Positions 1-8,376 of a DNA stretch of 64,000 bases are shown piece after piece. The notes below the pieces were generated by a model that saw nothing but the letters and a program-made list of their open reading frames with translations, was not told where the DNA came from and did not search any database. Within the stretch, counting starts at the first letter, position 1; each line of letters opens with the position of its first letter. The position numbers were made by a program, and so were the translations under genes. The stretch comes from UBA4742 sp963734965 (GTDB lineage Bacteria; Actinomycetota; Acidimicrobiia; Acidimicrobiales; Acidimicrobilacustridaceae): positions 1,302,001 to 1,366,000 of the forward strand of contig CAVTJK010000004.1 of the NCBI GenBank assembly GCA_963734965.1, read 5' to 3'.

Positions 1-1
1 C

Positions 2-184
2 GACCGCTCGACCGGCGACCAGAGGTGGACCGCCACCGCCGCCGACCTCGTCTTCGGATCGAACTCGGTGCTGCGATCGCTGAGCGAGGTCTACGCGTCC
101 GACGACGCCGACGCGAAGTTCGCGGCCGACTTCGTCGCCGCGTGGGAGAAGGTCATGGACCTCGACCGGTTCGACCTGGCCTGA
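2..184 (+). CDS. katG: Catalase-peroxidase KatG, C-terminal end only
   Basis: The 5' part lies outside the window. The 60 visible residues match the conserved end of bifunctional heme catalase-peroxidases, including DLVFGSNS, an alternating acidic segment, and the terminal FVAAWEKVMDLDRFDLA before a TGA stop. KatG removes hydrogen peroxide and organic peroxides in the cytoplasm using a heme b cofactor. The catalytic Trp-Tyr-Met adduct and heme ligand lie upstream and cannot be checked. The gene converges on the alcohol dehydrogenase gene and shares a strong hairpin with it. Confidence 0.9.
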   Translation, partial: DRSTGDQRWTATAADLVFGSNSVLRSLSEVYASDDADAKFAADFVAAWEKVMDLDRFDLA

Positions 185-192
185 CCGCGTCC

Positions 193-227
193 GTCCACCT
201 CCGGGGTCAGTCCCCCCGGGGGTGGAC
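193..227. terminator. Bidirectional terminator hairpin between katG and the ADH operon
   Basis: The arms GTCCACC-T-CCGGGG and CCCCGG-G-GGTGGAC pair over 14 positions with one T-G wobble around a 7-base loop. It sits 9 bases after the katG stop and overlaps the 3' end of the leftward dehydrogenase gene, whose stop codon falls in the loop. There is no T-run, as is common in high-GC actinobacteria. Its role as terminator for both convergent genes is inferred. Confidence 0.6.
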
Positions 228-1250
228 GATGATGCGAGGCGGCCCTTCGGATCGTCGGGTGCGCTCGAGGGCATCGGGCACGCCGTCGAGGCCGATGGTC
301 TCGCCGACGCTGGGGAGCGGATCGAGTCGTCCCGCGCAGATGGCGTCGAAGGTGCCGTACCAGTCTTCGGGGTGAGGGCCGCCGCCGAACTGGATGGTCA
401 CGCCTTTGTGGGTCGCCGCGGTGCAGTCGAGCGAGTCGCCGGTGTACCAGCCCCCGGCGGCGAAGATGCGAGTCCACATCTCGCAGCCGTCGACGAGCTG
501 TTGGACGAGGCCGGGCGCGCCGACGCATTCGAACACCACGGCCGGCTTGGTGCACCACCGCTCGATGGCCAGCTCCTTCCATGCCTCGAACGGCTCGCGC
601 TCGGCCGGGTCGACGACCACATGGGCCCCGAAGCGTTGGGCCAGGGCGCGGCGCTGCGGGTTGAAGTCGGCCACCACGATGGGCTCGATGTCGCGACGGG
701 CCAGGGCGGCCACCGCCGACAGGCCGATGGCGCCGGCCCCGACGACCAGCGGGATCTCGCCGGGCGCGATGGCCGAGCTGCGGACGTAGAACTCGCCGAC
801 GGCGAAGGCGTCGACCAGAGCCACCGCGTCGAGGTCGACGCCCTCAGGGACAGGACGGGCCATGGCTTCGCTGACGATCAGCAACTCGCCGAAGCTGCCC
901 GGGGCCTCGGGGTGCTGGCCGATGACCTTGGTCCCGCCGAGGCCACCGTCGATCAGGAGGATGGGCATGGCCGTCGCCGTGGAGCCGATGGCGAAGGCGT
1001 CGGTGCAGCCCGGGCCATGGCCGACCACCTCGCCGACGAACTCGTGGCCGAGCACGATGTCGCGGTCGGGGTCATAGAGCATCCCGGCCGGCCCGCCTTC
1101 GGGCACGGCGTCGTGGTGATGCATGAAGTGCACGTCCGACGCGCAGATGGCGGTGCTCAACGTGCGCAGCAGCAGCTCGCCCTCGCCCGGCACCGGATCG
1201 GGCGTCTCGCGCAGCTCGAGCTGTCCGCCTCGCAACACGACGGCCCGCAT
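207..1250 (-). CDS. Zinc-type medium-chain alcohol dehydrogenase
   Basis: The 347-residue protein has the medium-chain dehydrogenase layout: an N-terminal GroES-like domain with a candidate catalytic zinc cysteine near residue 36 (AICASDVH), the GHEFVGEVV motif near residue 69, and a Rossmann domain with VVGAGAIGLSAV near residue 170. The four-cysteine structural-zinc loop that usually follows GHE is absent, so this is a one-zinc type. The start is the ATG forming TGATG with the stop of the SnoaL-like gene; a longer frame upstream would invade that gene. It is the third gene of a leftward SDR/SnoaL/ADH operon. It probably oxidises a secondary or allylic alcohol with NAD(P); the substrate is unknown. 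Confidence 0.85.
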   Translation of the reverse strand: MRAVVLRGGQLELRETPDPVPGEGELLLRTLSTAICASDVHFMHHHDAVPEGGPAGMLYDPDRDIVLGHEFVGEVVGHGPGCTDAFAIGSTATAMPILLIDGGLGGTKVIGQHPEAPGSFGELLIVSEAMARPVPEGVDLDAVALVDAFAVGEFYVRSSAIAPGEIPLVVGAGAIGLSAVAALARRDIEPIVVADFNPQRRALAQRFGAHVVVDPAEREPFEAWKELAIERWCTKPAVVFECVGAPGLVQQLVDGCEMWTRIFAAGGWYTGDSLDCTAATHKGVTIQFGGGPHPEDWYGTFDAICAGRLDPLPSVGETIGLDGVPDALERTRRSEGPPRIIVHPRGD

Positions 1251-1687
1251 CAGTTCGTCCCTCGGTCGCCGACCATCTGGAAGAAGACCATCGTGTAGCG
1301 CCGGCGGGCGATGCGCCACCCTTGGGTCGTGTCGACCAGCTCGTCGTCGTAGTAGCCGTTGGCCCGGGCGCCGCTCTGGTTGTCGGGCCCGAGAACCAGT
1401 GCGTCGACGTAGCAGCGGGCCCGGACCCGGCCGCCGTCGATGGCGCTGACCACGACGTTGGTGATCCGGTGCAGGGTGTGCCCGCAGGGCTCGTGCATCT
1501 GCGCCATCCAGTCCGTGATCTCGTCGACGCCGTGCCAGACGCCGATGTCGCCGTAGTCGGCCTCGCAGTCCTCGGTGAAGCAGGTGCGGAACAGGGGCCA
1601 GTCACGTCGATCGATCCCGGTGGCGTAGCGGACGAGCACCTCGCCCACCGCCGATCGCGTCGCCTCGTCGCTCGTCAGCGAGCTCAT
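1250..1687 (-). CDS. SnoaL/NTF2-like protein
   Basis: A 145-residue protein of the NTF2-like fold, close to SnoaL_4 members that act as ketosteroid-isomerase-like or aromatic-ring hydroxylase small-subunit-like proteins. The N-terminal region AVGEVLVRYATGIDRRDW and the pocket region EADYGDIGVWHGVDEITDW are typical. It overlaps the upstream SDR stop by four bases (ATGA) and the downstream dehydrogenase start by one base, so the three are probably translationally coupled. It may isomerise or dehydrate a hydrophobic substrate, but many members of this fold are uncharacterised. Confidence 0.8.
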   Translation of the reverse strand: MSSLTSDEATRSAVGEVLVRYATGIDRRDWPLFRTCFTEDCEADYGDIGVWHGVDEITDWMAQMHEPCGHTLHRITNVVVSAIDGGRVRARCYVDALVLGPDNQSGARANGYYDDELVDTTQGWRIARRRYTMVFFQMVGDRGTN

Positions 1688-2535
1688 GTTCGGTTCTCCC
1701 TGTTCCCGCCCATCACGCCGCCGCCGGAGTCGATCATCAACCGGACGGCGTCCCCCCGGGTCATGCCTCGGATCACGTCGGCGCCCATCTGGGCCATCTC
1801 GCCGACGAACCAGGTCGGCCCGTCGGCGAGGTGGGCGACCATGTCGTCGGCGACGGCTTCAGCGGTGACGGCGCCGGGGATCGGGCTGGCGTCGTCAGGA
1901 CCGGACAGCACGCCGCGGGCGGCGAGCAGTCGCCGCAGCGCCGGCGTGTCGGTCACGGCCAGGACCAGGCTCAACACGTCGACGCCCCGTGGGTGCAGCT
2001 CGGCCCACAGCGCTTCGCCCAGCACCATGTCGAACGCCTTCGAAGAGCCGTAGGCGACCATGTTCGGTCCCCCAGCCAGGCCGGCGCCCGATCCGACCAG
2101 CACGATGCCGCCGCGGCCCCGCGCCACCATCGGCGCGGCGAAGTGGTGGCAGAGCCGGACCGGCACCATGCAGTTGCGCTGCACCATGGCGACGGCGGCG
2201 TCGATGGGCTGATCGAGGAAGGGCGCGTAGTTCGGGTCGGCCCCCGCGCAGTAGAGCACCAGGCCGACGTCGAGGTCAGCGGTGGCCGCGACGACCTGGT
2301 CCGCCGCGTCGTCGTGGGACAGGTCGACGACCAGGACTCGGGCCTCGACGCCCGTGGCGGTGTGGATCGCCGCCGCCAGCTCGTCGAGCACGGGACGCCG
2401 GCGGGCCAGGAGCATCACGTTCACCCCGCGACGAGCGGCGGCCCAGGCCATCGCCGCCCCGACACCATCCGACGCGCCGGCCACCACCGCCCAGGGTCCG
2501 TACCGCGACCCGAAGTCGTCATCGCCTGCCGTCAC
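1684..2535 (-). CDS. Short-chain dehydrogenase/reductase
   Basis: Classical SDR of about 283 residues. The cofactor glycine motif is VVAGASDGVGAAMA near residue 14, the acidic start of beta-3 region is LVVDLSHDD, and the catalytic SGAG...YGSSK segment supplies Ser, Tyr and Lys near residue 160-175. I chose the GTG at 2535 because the NAD(P) fold begins shortly after it and longer frames run through the divergent regulator. It heads the leftward three-gene operon and diverges from the TetR gene, which is its likely regulator. Substrate unknown; a steroid or other cyclic ketone/alcohol would fit the neighbours. Confidence 0.85.
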   Translation of the reverse strand: MTAGDDDFGSRYGPWAVVAGASDGVGAAMAWAAARRGVNVMLLARRRPVLDELAAAIHTATGVEARVLVVDLSHDDAADQVVAATADLDVGLVLYCAGADPNYAPFLDQPIDAAVAMVQRNCMVPVRLCHHFAAPMVARGRGGIVLVGSGAGLAGGPNMVAYGSSKAFDMVLGEALWAELHPRGVDVLSLVLAVTDTPALRRLLAARGVLSGPDDASPIPGAVTAEAVADDMVAHLADGPTWFVGEMAQMGADVIRGMTRGDAVRLMIDSGGGVMGGNRENRT

Positions 2536-2596
2536 CCGCTGCCCCCTGTCTCCTGATCGGCCCCTCGCCGACGACGTCGCTGGGCGTTGTGGTCGA

Positions 2597-2606
2597 GTAA
2601 GGTTAC
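2597..2606. promoter_or_regulatory. Candidate TetR operator in the divergent promoter
   Basis: The perfect dyad GTAA-GG-TTAC lies in the 79-base space between the divergent SDR and TetR genes, 8 bases before the regulator start. Position and symmetry suit an autoregulatory operator. It is short, and no second copy was seen nearby. Confidence 0.3.
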
Positions 2607-2614
2607 AGGAGACT

Positions 2615-3235
2615 ATGTCCCGTATTCTGACCGAGTCAAGCCCGCCGGCCCTCACCGATGACGCGGCGACGCCTCGGCGCGCCGGGCGGCCCCGCGACGA
2701 CACCATCGACGCCCGCGCCCTCCAGGCCGCTCGCGACCTGCTGATCGAGCAAGGCTTCGCCGCCACCACGATCCAGGCCGTCGCCGAGCGATCCGGCGTG
2801 CACGCCTCGGCCATCTACCGGCGCTGGTCGTCGCGCTACGAGCTCATCGAGGAGGCCGCGCTCGCCGACCTGGCCCCAGGTCGGCTCGAGCCGACCGGCG
2901 ACCTCGGCCAGGACCTCCGCCGGTTCGTGCTCGCCTATGTGGCCACGTTCGACTCGCCCCTCATCCGCGCCGCCATGCCTGGGTTGCTGGCCCGGCCGGC
3001 GAAGGCCCGTCGCTCACCCGAGTCGTGGCAGCTCCTCTCGGTGCGACCCCAGTTCCGCGCCATCCTCGCCGCCGCCCCGCCCGGCACCGTCGACGCGGAG
3101 CTCGATCCCGACGACGTCTTCGACCTGCTGCTCGGCGCCGTGCTCGTTCGCGTCATGGTGCCCACCGAGGTTCGGCCCGCCCAGCCGGTCGAACGAACCG
3201 TCGAGCTCATCCGACAACTGCTCGCTCCGCGCTGA
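2615..3235 (+). CDS. TetR family transcriptional regulator
   Basis: A 206-residue protein. The N-terminal helix-turn-helix lies at about residues 30-75, with the recognition segment IQAVAERSGVHASAIYRRW. The C-terminal helical ligand domain is typical of TetR_C proteins (PGLLARPAKARRS and DVFDLLLGAVLVRVMV). The ATG at 2615 has AGGAGA just upstream. It diverges from the SDR/SnoaL/ADH operon and precedes the MaoC/DUF35/Ltp2 genes, so it probably controls one or both. Ligand unknown; a CoA thioester or steroid-like intermediate is possible. Confidence 0.88.
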   Translation: MSRILTESSPPALTDDAATPRRAGRPRDDTIDARALQAARDLLIEQGFAATTIQAVAERSGVHASAIYRRWSSRYELIEEAALADLAPGRLEPTGDLGQDLRRFVLAYVATFDSPLIRAAMPGLLARPAKARRSPESWQLLSVRPQFRAILAAAPPGTVDAELDPDDVFDLLLGAVLVRVMVPTEVRPAQPVERTVELIRQLLAPR

Positions 3236-3316
3236 TCGGTCGCGCCGCGCCGTCTGGTGCGGCCGGCCGGTCGGCACGACGTGGCGATCCACGGACCGGT
3301 GTGGTCGACTGACGCC

Positions 3317-3760
3317 ATGGCCGACGCGACGAGTCAGGCGAGACGATCGGCCCGCGAGGCATCGGTCGTCGAGCACATGGCCAGCGAGAACGTCCAGGAG
3401 TGGGACCGCACGATGGCGACGTTCAGCCACGCTCGCTACGAGCTACCCGACGGGCGAGTGATCGACGGTCACTACGAGGTCATGCGCTACTGGATCGAGG
3501 GCCGCACGCTGGTCCCCGACCAGCGCAACGAGCTCATCGAGCTCATCCATGTCGACGACGACCACGTGCTCATCCATTTCTGGCTGCGCGGCACGCCGAC
3601 CACGACGGGCCGACCGTTCGAGACCAGGCTGTGGGCGCTCTACGACTTCGACGCCGACGACCTCATGACCAACGAGCGGGTGTACGCCGACCGACCCACC
3701 GACGACCAGGTCGAGGGCCGCGTCACCACCGACGGTCGGGACGCGGACTCGAGCCGCTGA
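3317..3760 (+). CDS. SnoaL/NTF2-like protein
   Basis: A 147-residue protein with the NTF2-like pattern: an N-terminal helix, then FSHARYELPDGRVIDGHYEVMRYW and later strands LIELIHVDDDHVLIHFWLRG. The ATG at 3317 is preferred because the extra N-terminal residues of a longer frame are arginine- and proline-rich and not family-like. It follows the TetR gene by 81 bases and precedes the MaoC/DUF35/thiolase operon by 110 bases. Together with the SnoaL-like gene in the divergent operon, two proteins of this fold flank one regulator. Likely a small-molecule isomerase, cyclase or dehydratase. Confidence 0.75.
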   Translation: MADATSQARRSAREASVVEHMASENVQEWDRTMATFSHARYELPDGRVIDGHYEVMRYWIEGRTLVPDQRNELIELIHVDDDHVLIHFWLRGTPTTTGRPFETRLWALYDFDADDLMTNERVYADRPTDDQVEGRVTTDGRDADSSR

Positions 3761-3870
3761 CCGAGCACACGCCCGATGCCCCGTTGGTCCCACCGTGCGG
3801 TTTTGCCCGAGCTCTCGACATCGGACGAAGATCTCCGGGTTCTGAGCCGGACGTGGGGGTGGCCCAACCG

Positions 3871-4435
3871 ATGATCGAGTCAACGCTCGACGAACGCCTG
3901 CAGGCGCTCGTCGGCGAGCCGCTCACCGACGCGGGACCGACCCGGGCGCCCGATCCGGTGAACGAGCCGATGATCCGCCACTGGGCCGCCGCCTTCGAGG
4001 ACGCCAACCCCGTCTACACCGACCCCGACGCGGCGGCCGCCTCGCGCTTCGGCGGCATCGTGGCCCCGCCGCTCATGCTCCAGACCTGGACGATGGCCAC
4101 GCCGCGCATCACCGGCATGGCCGAGCGGGGCGGCTCACCGGTGGAGGGCGAGTCCGGCCACCGTCCTGCACGTGCTCGACGAGGCCGGGTACCTGGCCAC
4201 CCTCGCCTCGAACTCCGAGTTCGAGATCGTCCGGTACCTGCAGCCCGGTGACGTCGTGTCGGCCGACACGGTGCTCGAGTCGGTGTCGCCCGAGAAGCAG
4301 ACCCGACTCGGATCGGGCTACTTCGTGACGTGGCTGACGACCTACACCGACGACGACGGCGCGGTGGTGGGCCGGCAGCGCTTCCGCATCCTCAAGTTCC
4401 GGCCCCCCGACGCCATGGCGGAGGCGGCGCCGTGA
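3871..4435 (+). CDS. MaoC/FAS1-type dehydratase, ChsH2 N-terminal-like (one frameshift)
   Basis: The N-terminal frame has the hot-dog dehydratase pattern seen in the N-terminal half of actinobacterial ChsH2: MIRHWAAAFEDANPVYTDP followed by FGGIVAPPLMLQTWTM. Near 4150-4165 the frame shifts, and the rest (LDEAGYLATLASNSEFEIV, then DTVLESVSPEKQTRLGSG) continues in the next frame to 4435. Repaired length is about 188 residues. In Mycobacterium ChsH2 this domain is fused to a DUF35 domain; here the DUF35 is the next gene, with a GTGA overlap. It probably dehydrogenates or hydrates a CoA ester together with the second MaoC gene. The frameshift is probably a base-call error. Confidence 0.8.
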
Positions 4436-4842
4436 GCGCCCGCCTGGCCCCGACCATCACGCCCGACACCCAGTTCTTCTGGGACGGCCTGCGCCAGCAC
4501 CGATTGCTCATCCAGCGCTGCGCTTCGTGCGGCTCGCTCCGCCACCCGCCCCGTCCGATGTGCCCGGCCTGCCACTCGCTCGACTGGGACACCATCGAGG
4601 CGTCGGGGCGCGGCCCGGTCTACAGCTGCGTGATCCCCCATCACCCGCCGCTGCCCTGGTTCCCCGAGCCCTTCGTCGTGGCCCTCGTCGACCTGGCCGA
4701 AGGCGTCCGTCTCGTGACCAACATCGTCGACGTCGACCCCGAGGCCGTCACCGTCGGCATGGCCGTGCGGGTCCGGTTCGAGCCGTTCGACGACGACCTG
4801 GTCCTGCCGTTGTTCGTACCCGACCCCGAGGCCACGCCGTGA
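4432..4842 (+). CDS. DUF35 zinc-ribbon/OB-fold protein
   Basis: A 136-residue DUF35 protein. A rubredoxin-like zinc ribbon carries CASCG at about residue 32-36 and CPAC near 46-49, then an OB-fold follows (GRGPVYSCVIPHHPP, and later VGMAVRVRFEPF). DUF35 proteins pair with Ltp2-type thiolases to form acyl-CoA retro-aldolases or act as acyl-CoA-binding partners. The GTG start overlaps the previous stop as GTGA, and its own stop overlaps the next GTG the same way. In mycobacteria this domain is the C-terminal half of ChsH2; here it is free-standing. Confidence 0.9.
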   Translation: MSARLAPTITPDTQFFWDGLRQHRLLIQRCASCGSLRHPPRPMCPACHSLDWDTIEASGRGPVYSCVIPHHPPLPWFPEPFVVALVDLAEGVRLVTNIVDVDPEAVTVGMAVRVRFEPFDDDLVLPLFVPDPEATP

Positions 4843-5282
4843 GCTCTCTGCCTCAGTCGCGGGACTGGCACGACCTGCAGGAGGGCGACGAGCTCCCGGC
4901 CATGGTCATCGACGTGACGCCGACGCGCGTCGTGGCCGGCGCCATCGCCTCGCGAGACTTCATGCCGGTGCACCACGACCGCGACTACGCCAACCAGCAG
5001 GGCGCGCCCGACATCTTCATGAACATCCTCTCCGACACCGCCTACTGCAGTCGGTTCCTGACCGACTGGGCCGGCCCCGAAGCCCGGATCACGCACCTGT
5101 CCATCCGACTCGGGGTGCCGGTCTTCCCCGGTCACACCATGACCTACACCGGCTCGGTCACGGGCCTGCGCCGGGACGGCGACGAGGGCGTGGTCGAGGT
5201 GGCGCTGCTGGCCGTCGACGACCTGGGTGAGCACGTCAGCGGGACGGCCACCCTCACCCTGCCGCTGACGGGCAACGCATGA
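4839..5282 (+). CDS. MaoC-like hydratase, ChsH1-like
   Basis: A 147-residue single hot-dog domain. The conserved hydratase helix region reads SRDFMPVHHDRDYA, where Asp and His are the usual catalytic pair of R-specific enoyl-CoA hydratases, and LSIRLGVPVFPGHTM gives the second conserved strand. It resembles ChsH1, which pairs with the N-terminal domain of ChsH2 to hydrate a steroid side-chain enoyl-CoA. It overlaps both neighbours by four bases, which favours balanced co-translation with the DUF35 and thiolase partners. Confidence 0.85.
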   Translation: MSSLPQSRDWHDLQEGDELPAMVIDVTPTRVVAGAIASRDFMPVHHDRDYANQQGAPDIFMNILSDTAYCSRFLTDWAGPEARITHLSIRLGVPVFPGHTMTYTGSVTGLRRDGDEGVVEVALLAVDDLGEHVSGTATLTLPLTGNA

Positions 5283-6466
5283 GCACAGTCATCCGCGACT
5301 CGCTCGGCGGTCGAGCCGCCATCGCCGGCATCGGCCAGACCGAGTTCTCGAAGGACTCGGGCCGCAGCGAGCTGCAACTGGCCTGCGAAGCGGTCCTGGC
5401 CGCGCTCGACGACGCCGGCCTGTCGGCGTCCGAGGTCGACGGCCTGGTCACCTTCACCATGGAGGCCAACGAGGAGATGGAGGTGGCCCGCAACCTCGGG
5501 ATGGGCGACCTCTCGCTGTTCAGCCGCATCCACTACGGCGGTGGGGCCTCGGCCGCGACCGTCATGCACGCAGCCATGGCCGTGGCCACCGGCGTGGCCG
5601 ACGTGGTGGTCTGCTACCGGGCCTTCAACGAGCGGTCGGGCAACCGCTTCGGCAACATGACCGTCGGCGCCGGCCCCGGCACGCTGCCGCCGTGGCTGTC
5701 GTGGTACGCACCGTACGGGCTGATGACGCCGGCGGCCTGGGTGGCGCTCTACGCCCGGCCGTACATGGAGCGCTACGGCGTGACCAACGAGGACTTCGGC
5801 CGCGTCGCCGTGGTCGACCGGGCCCATGCCGCCACCAATCCCGGCGCGTGGTTCTACGAGCGGCCGATCACCCTCGAAGACCACCAGGCGTCGCGATGGA
5901 TCATCGAGCCGGTGCTGCGCCTGCTCGACTGCTGCCAGGAGAGCGACGGCGGCGTGGCCCTGGTCGTCACGTCCGTCGAGCGGGCGCGCGACCTGCCCAA
6001 CGCCCCGGCCGTCGTCACCGCCGCCGCCCAGGGCGCCGCCTTCGACGGCGAGATGATGACCAGCTACTACCGCGACGATCTGTGCGGCCTCCCCGAGATG
6101 GGCGTGGTCGCCGACCGGCTGTGGCGCATGTCGGGGCTGGCGCCGGCCGACATCTCGACCGCGTTCCTGTACGACCACTTCACGCCTTTCGTGCTGATGC
6201 AGCTCGAGGAGCTGGGGTTCTGCGGTCGGGGCGAGGCCAAGGAGTGGGCCACCGTCGAGCGCCTGTCGCTGGGCGGCGAGCTGCCCATCAACACGAGCGG
6301 CGGACTGCTGGGCGAGGCCTACATCCACGGCATGAACGGCATCACCGAGGCGGTGCGCCAGATCCGAGGCACGTCGTGCAACCAGGTCGACACCGTCGAC
6401 CATGTGCTGGTCACGGCGGGCACCGGCGTGCCCACCAGCGGCCTCATCCTGTCGCAATCCTCCTAG
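5279..6466 (+). CDS. Ltp2-type thiolase/acyl-CoA aldolase
   Basis: A 395-residue lipid-transfer-protein-type thiolase. Features include the early AIAGIGQTEFSKDSGRSE motif, YGLMTPAAWVALYARPYMER, and the C-terminal NTSGGLLGEAYIHGMNGI segment typical of the family. Members of this clade do not condense acetyl-CoA; with a DUF35 partner, Ltp2 catalyses retro-aldol cleavage of a beta-hydroxyacyl-CoA such as the last steroid side-chain intermediate. The ATG overlaps the MaoC stop (ATGA). The gene order MaoC, DUF35, MaoC, thiolase matches the ChsH2/ChsH1/Ltp2 cluster of cholesterol-degrading actinobacteria, with ChsH2 split in two. The actual substrate is not shown. Confidence 0.88.
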   Translation: MSTVIRDSLGGRAAIAGIGQTEFSKDSGRSELQLACEAVLAALDDAGLSASEVDGLVTFTMEANEEMEVARNLGMGDLSLFSRIHYGGGASAATVMHAAMAVATGVADVVVCYRAFNERSGNRFGNMTVGAGPGTLPPWLSWYAPYGLMTPAAWVALYARPYMERYGVTNEDFGRVAVVDRAHAATNPGAWFYERPITLEDHQASRWIIEPVLRLLDCCQESDGGVALVVTSVERARDLPNAPAVVTAAAQGAAFDGEMMTSYYRDDLCGLPEMGVVADRLWRMSGLAPADISTAFLYDHFTPFVLMQLEELGFCGRGEAKEWATVERLSLGGELPINTSGGLLGEAYIHGMNGITEAVRQIRGTSCNQVDTVDHVLVTAGTGVPTSGLILSQSS

Positions 6467-6484
6467 CTCGAGCCCATCCCTCCC

Positions 6485-6534
6485 CGTTCCAGTGCCGTCG
6501 CGCGCCCACCTGGAGTCATCCCACGGCACCGGAA
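6485..6534. repeat. Convergent-gene inverted repeat (REP-like, possible terminator)
   Basis: GTTCCAGTGCCGT and ACGGCACCGGAAC pair over 13 positions with one mismatch, across a loop of about 24 bases that contains the GH15 stop. It lies between the convergent thiolase and GH15 genes. The unit GTGCCGTCGCG recurs at 56696 in another intergenic hairpin, which suggests a dispersed palindromic element. Confidence 0.5.
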
Positions 6535-8363
6535 CCCAGGAGCCGCTCGGCCTCGCTGATGGCCCACGCCGCGTTCACCAGCCCGATGTGGCTGAACGCC
6601 TGGGGGAAGTTGCCGAGCAGCTCGCCGCTGTCGCCGTCGACCTCCTCGGACAGGAGGCCCACGTCGTTCGTGTACCGGGCCGCGCTCTCGAAGGTGGCAC
6701 GGGCCCGGTCCAGCTGGCCGGCCAGCGCCTGGGCGTGGGCCAGCTGGAACGTGCACAGCAGGAACGTCCCCTCGTCGCCCTGCGAGGCCGTCCTCGCACC
6801 GGTAGCGGTAGATCAACCCGCGCTCGTCGCTGAGCTGGGCCGCGATGGCGTCGATCGTCGCTCGCATGCGCGGGTGGGTCGGCGGGGATGAAGCCGACGA
6901 TGGGCATCATCAGGTTGGAGGCGTCGAGCTCGGCGCTGCCGAACGACTGGGTGAAGGCGCCGACCTCCTCGTTCCAGCCCCGCGTCATGATGGCGTCGGC
7001 GATCTCGTCGCGGGTCGCCTTCCACTGCTCGACGCGGTCGACGGCGTCCAACCGATCGGCCAGCGCGATCGCCCGATCGAGCGCGACCCAGCACATCAAC
7101 TTCGAGTAGACGAAGTGGCGGGGCTCGCCGCGCGTCTCCCAGATGCCGTGGTCCGGCGTCCTTCCAGCGCTTGGCGGCGGTGTCGGCCAGGCCGGCGAGG
7201 AACTGGCGCGACGTCGGGCCGAGCCGGTCGATCTGCTCGGGCAGGCGGTAGGCGGCGTCGAGCAGCTCGCCGTAGACGTCGAGCTGGCGTTGGTTCCACG
7301 CGCCGTTGCCGACCCGCACGGGCGCGCTGCCCCGCCACCCGGACAGGTGATCCAACACGCGCTCGGGAGCTCGCGCTCGCCCCCGATGCCGAACATGATC
7401 TGGAGCTCGGCGTTCGGGTCCATCTGTCGCCGTGGCCGCCCGGGCGATGTAGTCGAAGAACTTGTTGGCCTCGGTCGGACAGGCGGCGACCCACAACGCC
7501 TGGAGCGTGAACGACGCGTCGCGCACCCACGCGTAGCGGTAGTCCCAGTTGCGTGAGCCGCCCGGCACCTCGGGGAGCGAGGTCGTGGGCGCGGCGACCA
7601 TCGCCCCGGTCGGGTAGTACGTGAGCCCGTAGAGCACCCGGCCGCTGAGGTGGACGAGGTCCGCCCACGGGCCCTCGTAGTTCTGGTGCAGCCCCGACCA
7701 CGTGCGCCACGCCTCGGTGGTGTCGTCGAGACGGTCGCCGATCTCGCGTCCTCGGTCCAGACCCGGGGCCATCGTCCGGATGGCGCGGCGTACTGGAGCG
7801 CGAACGCGGCCGACTCGCCCGGGCCCAAGGTGAACCGGGCCGACGCGGTGCCCGCCTCGACGTCGAAGCGGCACCGTCGACGACAGCGTCAGCGCCACTG
7901 TCTCGGTGCGCATCGCCACACCACCGTCGAACGGTTCGAGCGTCGGCGTGACCGACCCGTACTCGGGTCGGGGTGCGTAGTCGACCACCAGCTCGACCGA
8001 CCCGGCGACGCCGACCACCCGGCGCATCACCGCGTTCACGGCGTTGGCGCCGAGCTGGTGACCCCGTTCGTCGCGGCCCGACCACCGAGCGCGTCGGTGA
8101 GCACGACCGAGCCGCTCGCCGTCGTGAAGGTCGTCTCGAGCACCATCGAGCCGTCGAGGTAGCGCCGGCTCGACTCGGAGCGTCGTTGCGTCGGCGGGAC
8201 GGATCGACCAGTGCCCGGCGGCATCGTCGAGGATGCGGCCGAACACCGACGGCGAGTCGAAGCGAGGGAGGCACAGCCAGTCGATCGAGCCGTCACGGCT
8301 CACGAGCGCGCCGGACCGGCAGTCCGACAGCAGGGCGTAGTCGGCGATCGGCAGTTGGCTCAC
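6516..8363 (-). CDS. GH15 glucoamylase/trehalase-like glycosidase (many frameshifts)
   Basis: Reassembled from pieces in all three leftward frames, about 615 residues, the usual length for GH15. Recognisable blocks are DYALLSDCRSGALVSRDGSI and WLCLPRFDSPSVFGRIL at the start, then NWDYRYAWVRDASFTLQAL with the conserved WRD element, then a region ending FPQAFSHIGLVNAAWAISEA. Frame changes occur near 8150, 8070, 7870, 7770, 7430, 7370, 7160, 6880 and 6790. A GTG at 8363 with TGAGGGA upstream is the likely start. The enzyme would release glucose from alpha-glucans or hydrolyse trehalose in the cytoplasm. No stop separates it from the Usp gene upstream, but one frameshift there would restore a stop. 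Confidence 0.75.
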
Positions 8364-8376
8364 ACCGGCAGATCCC

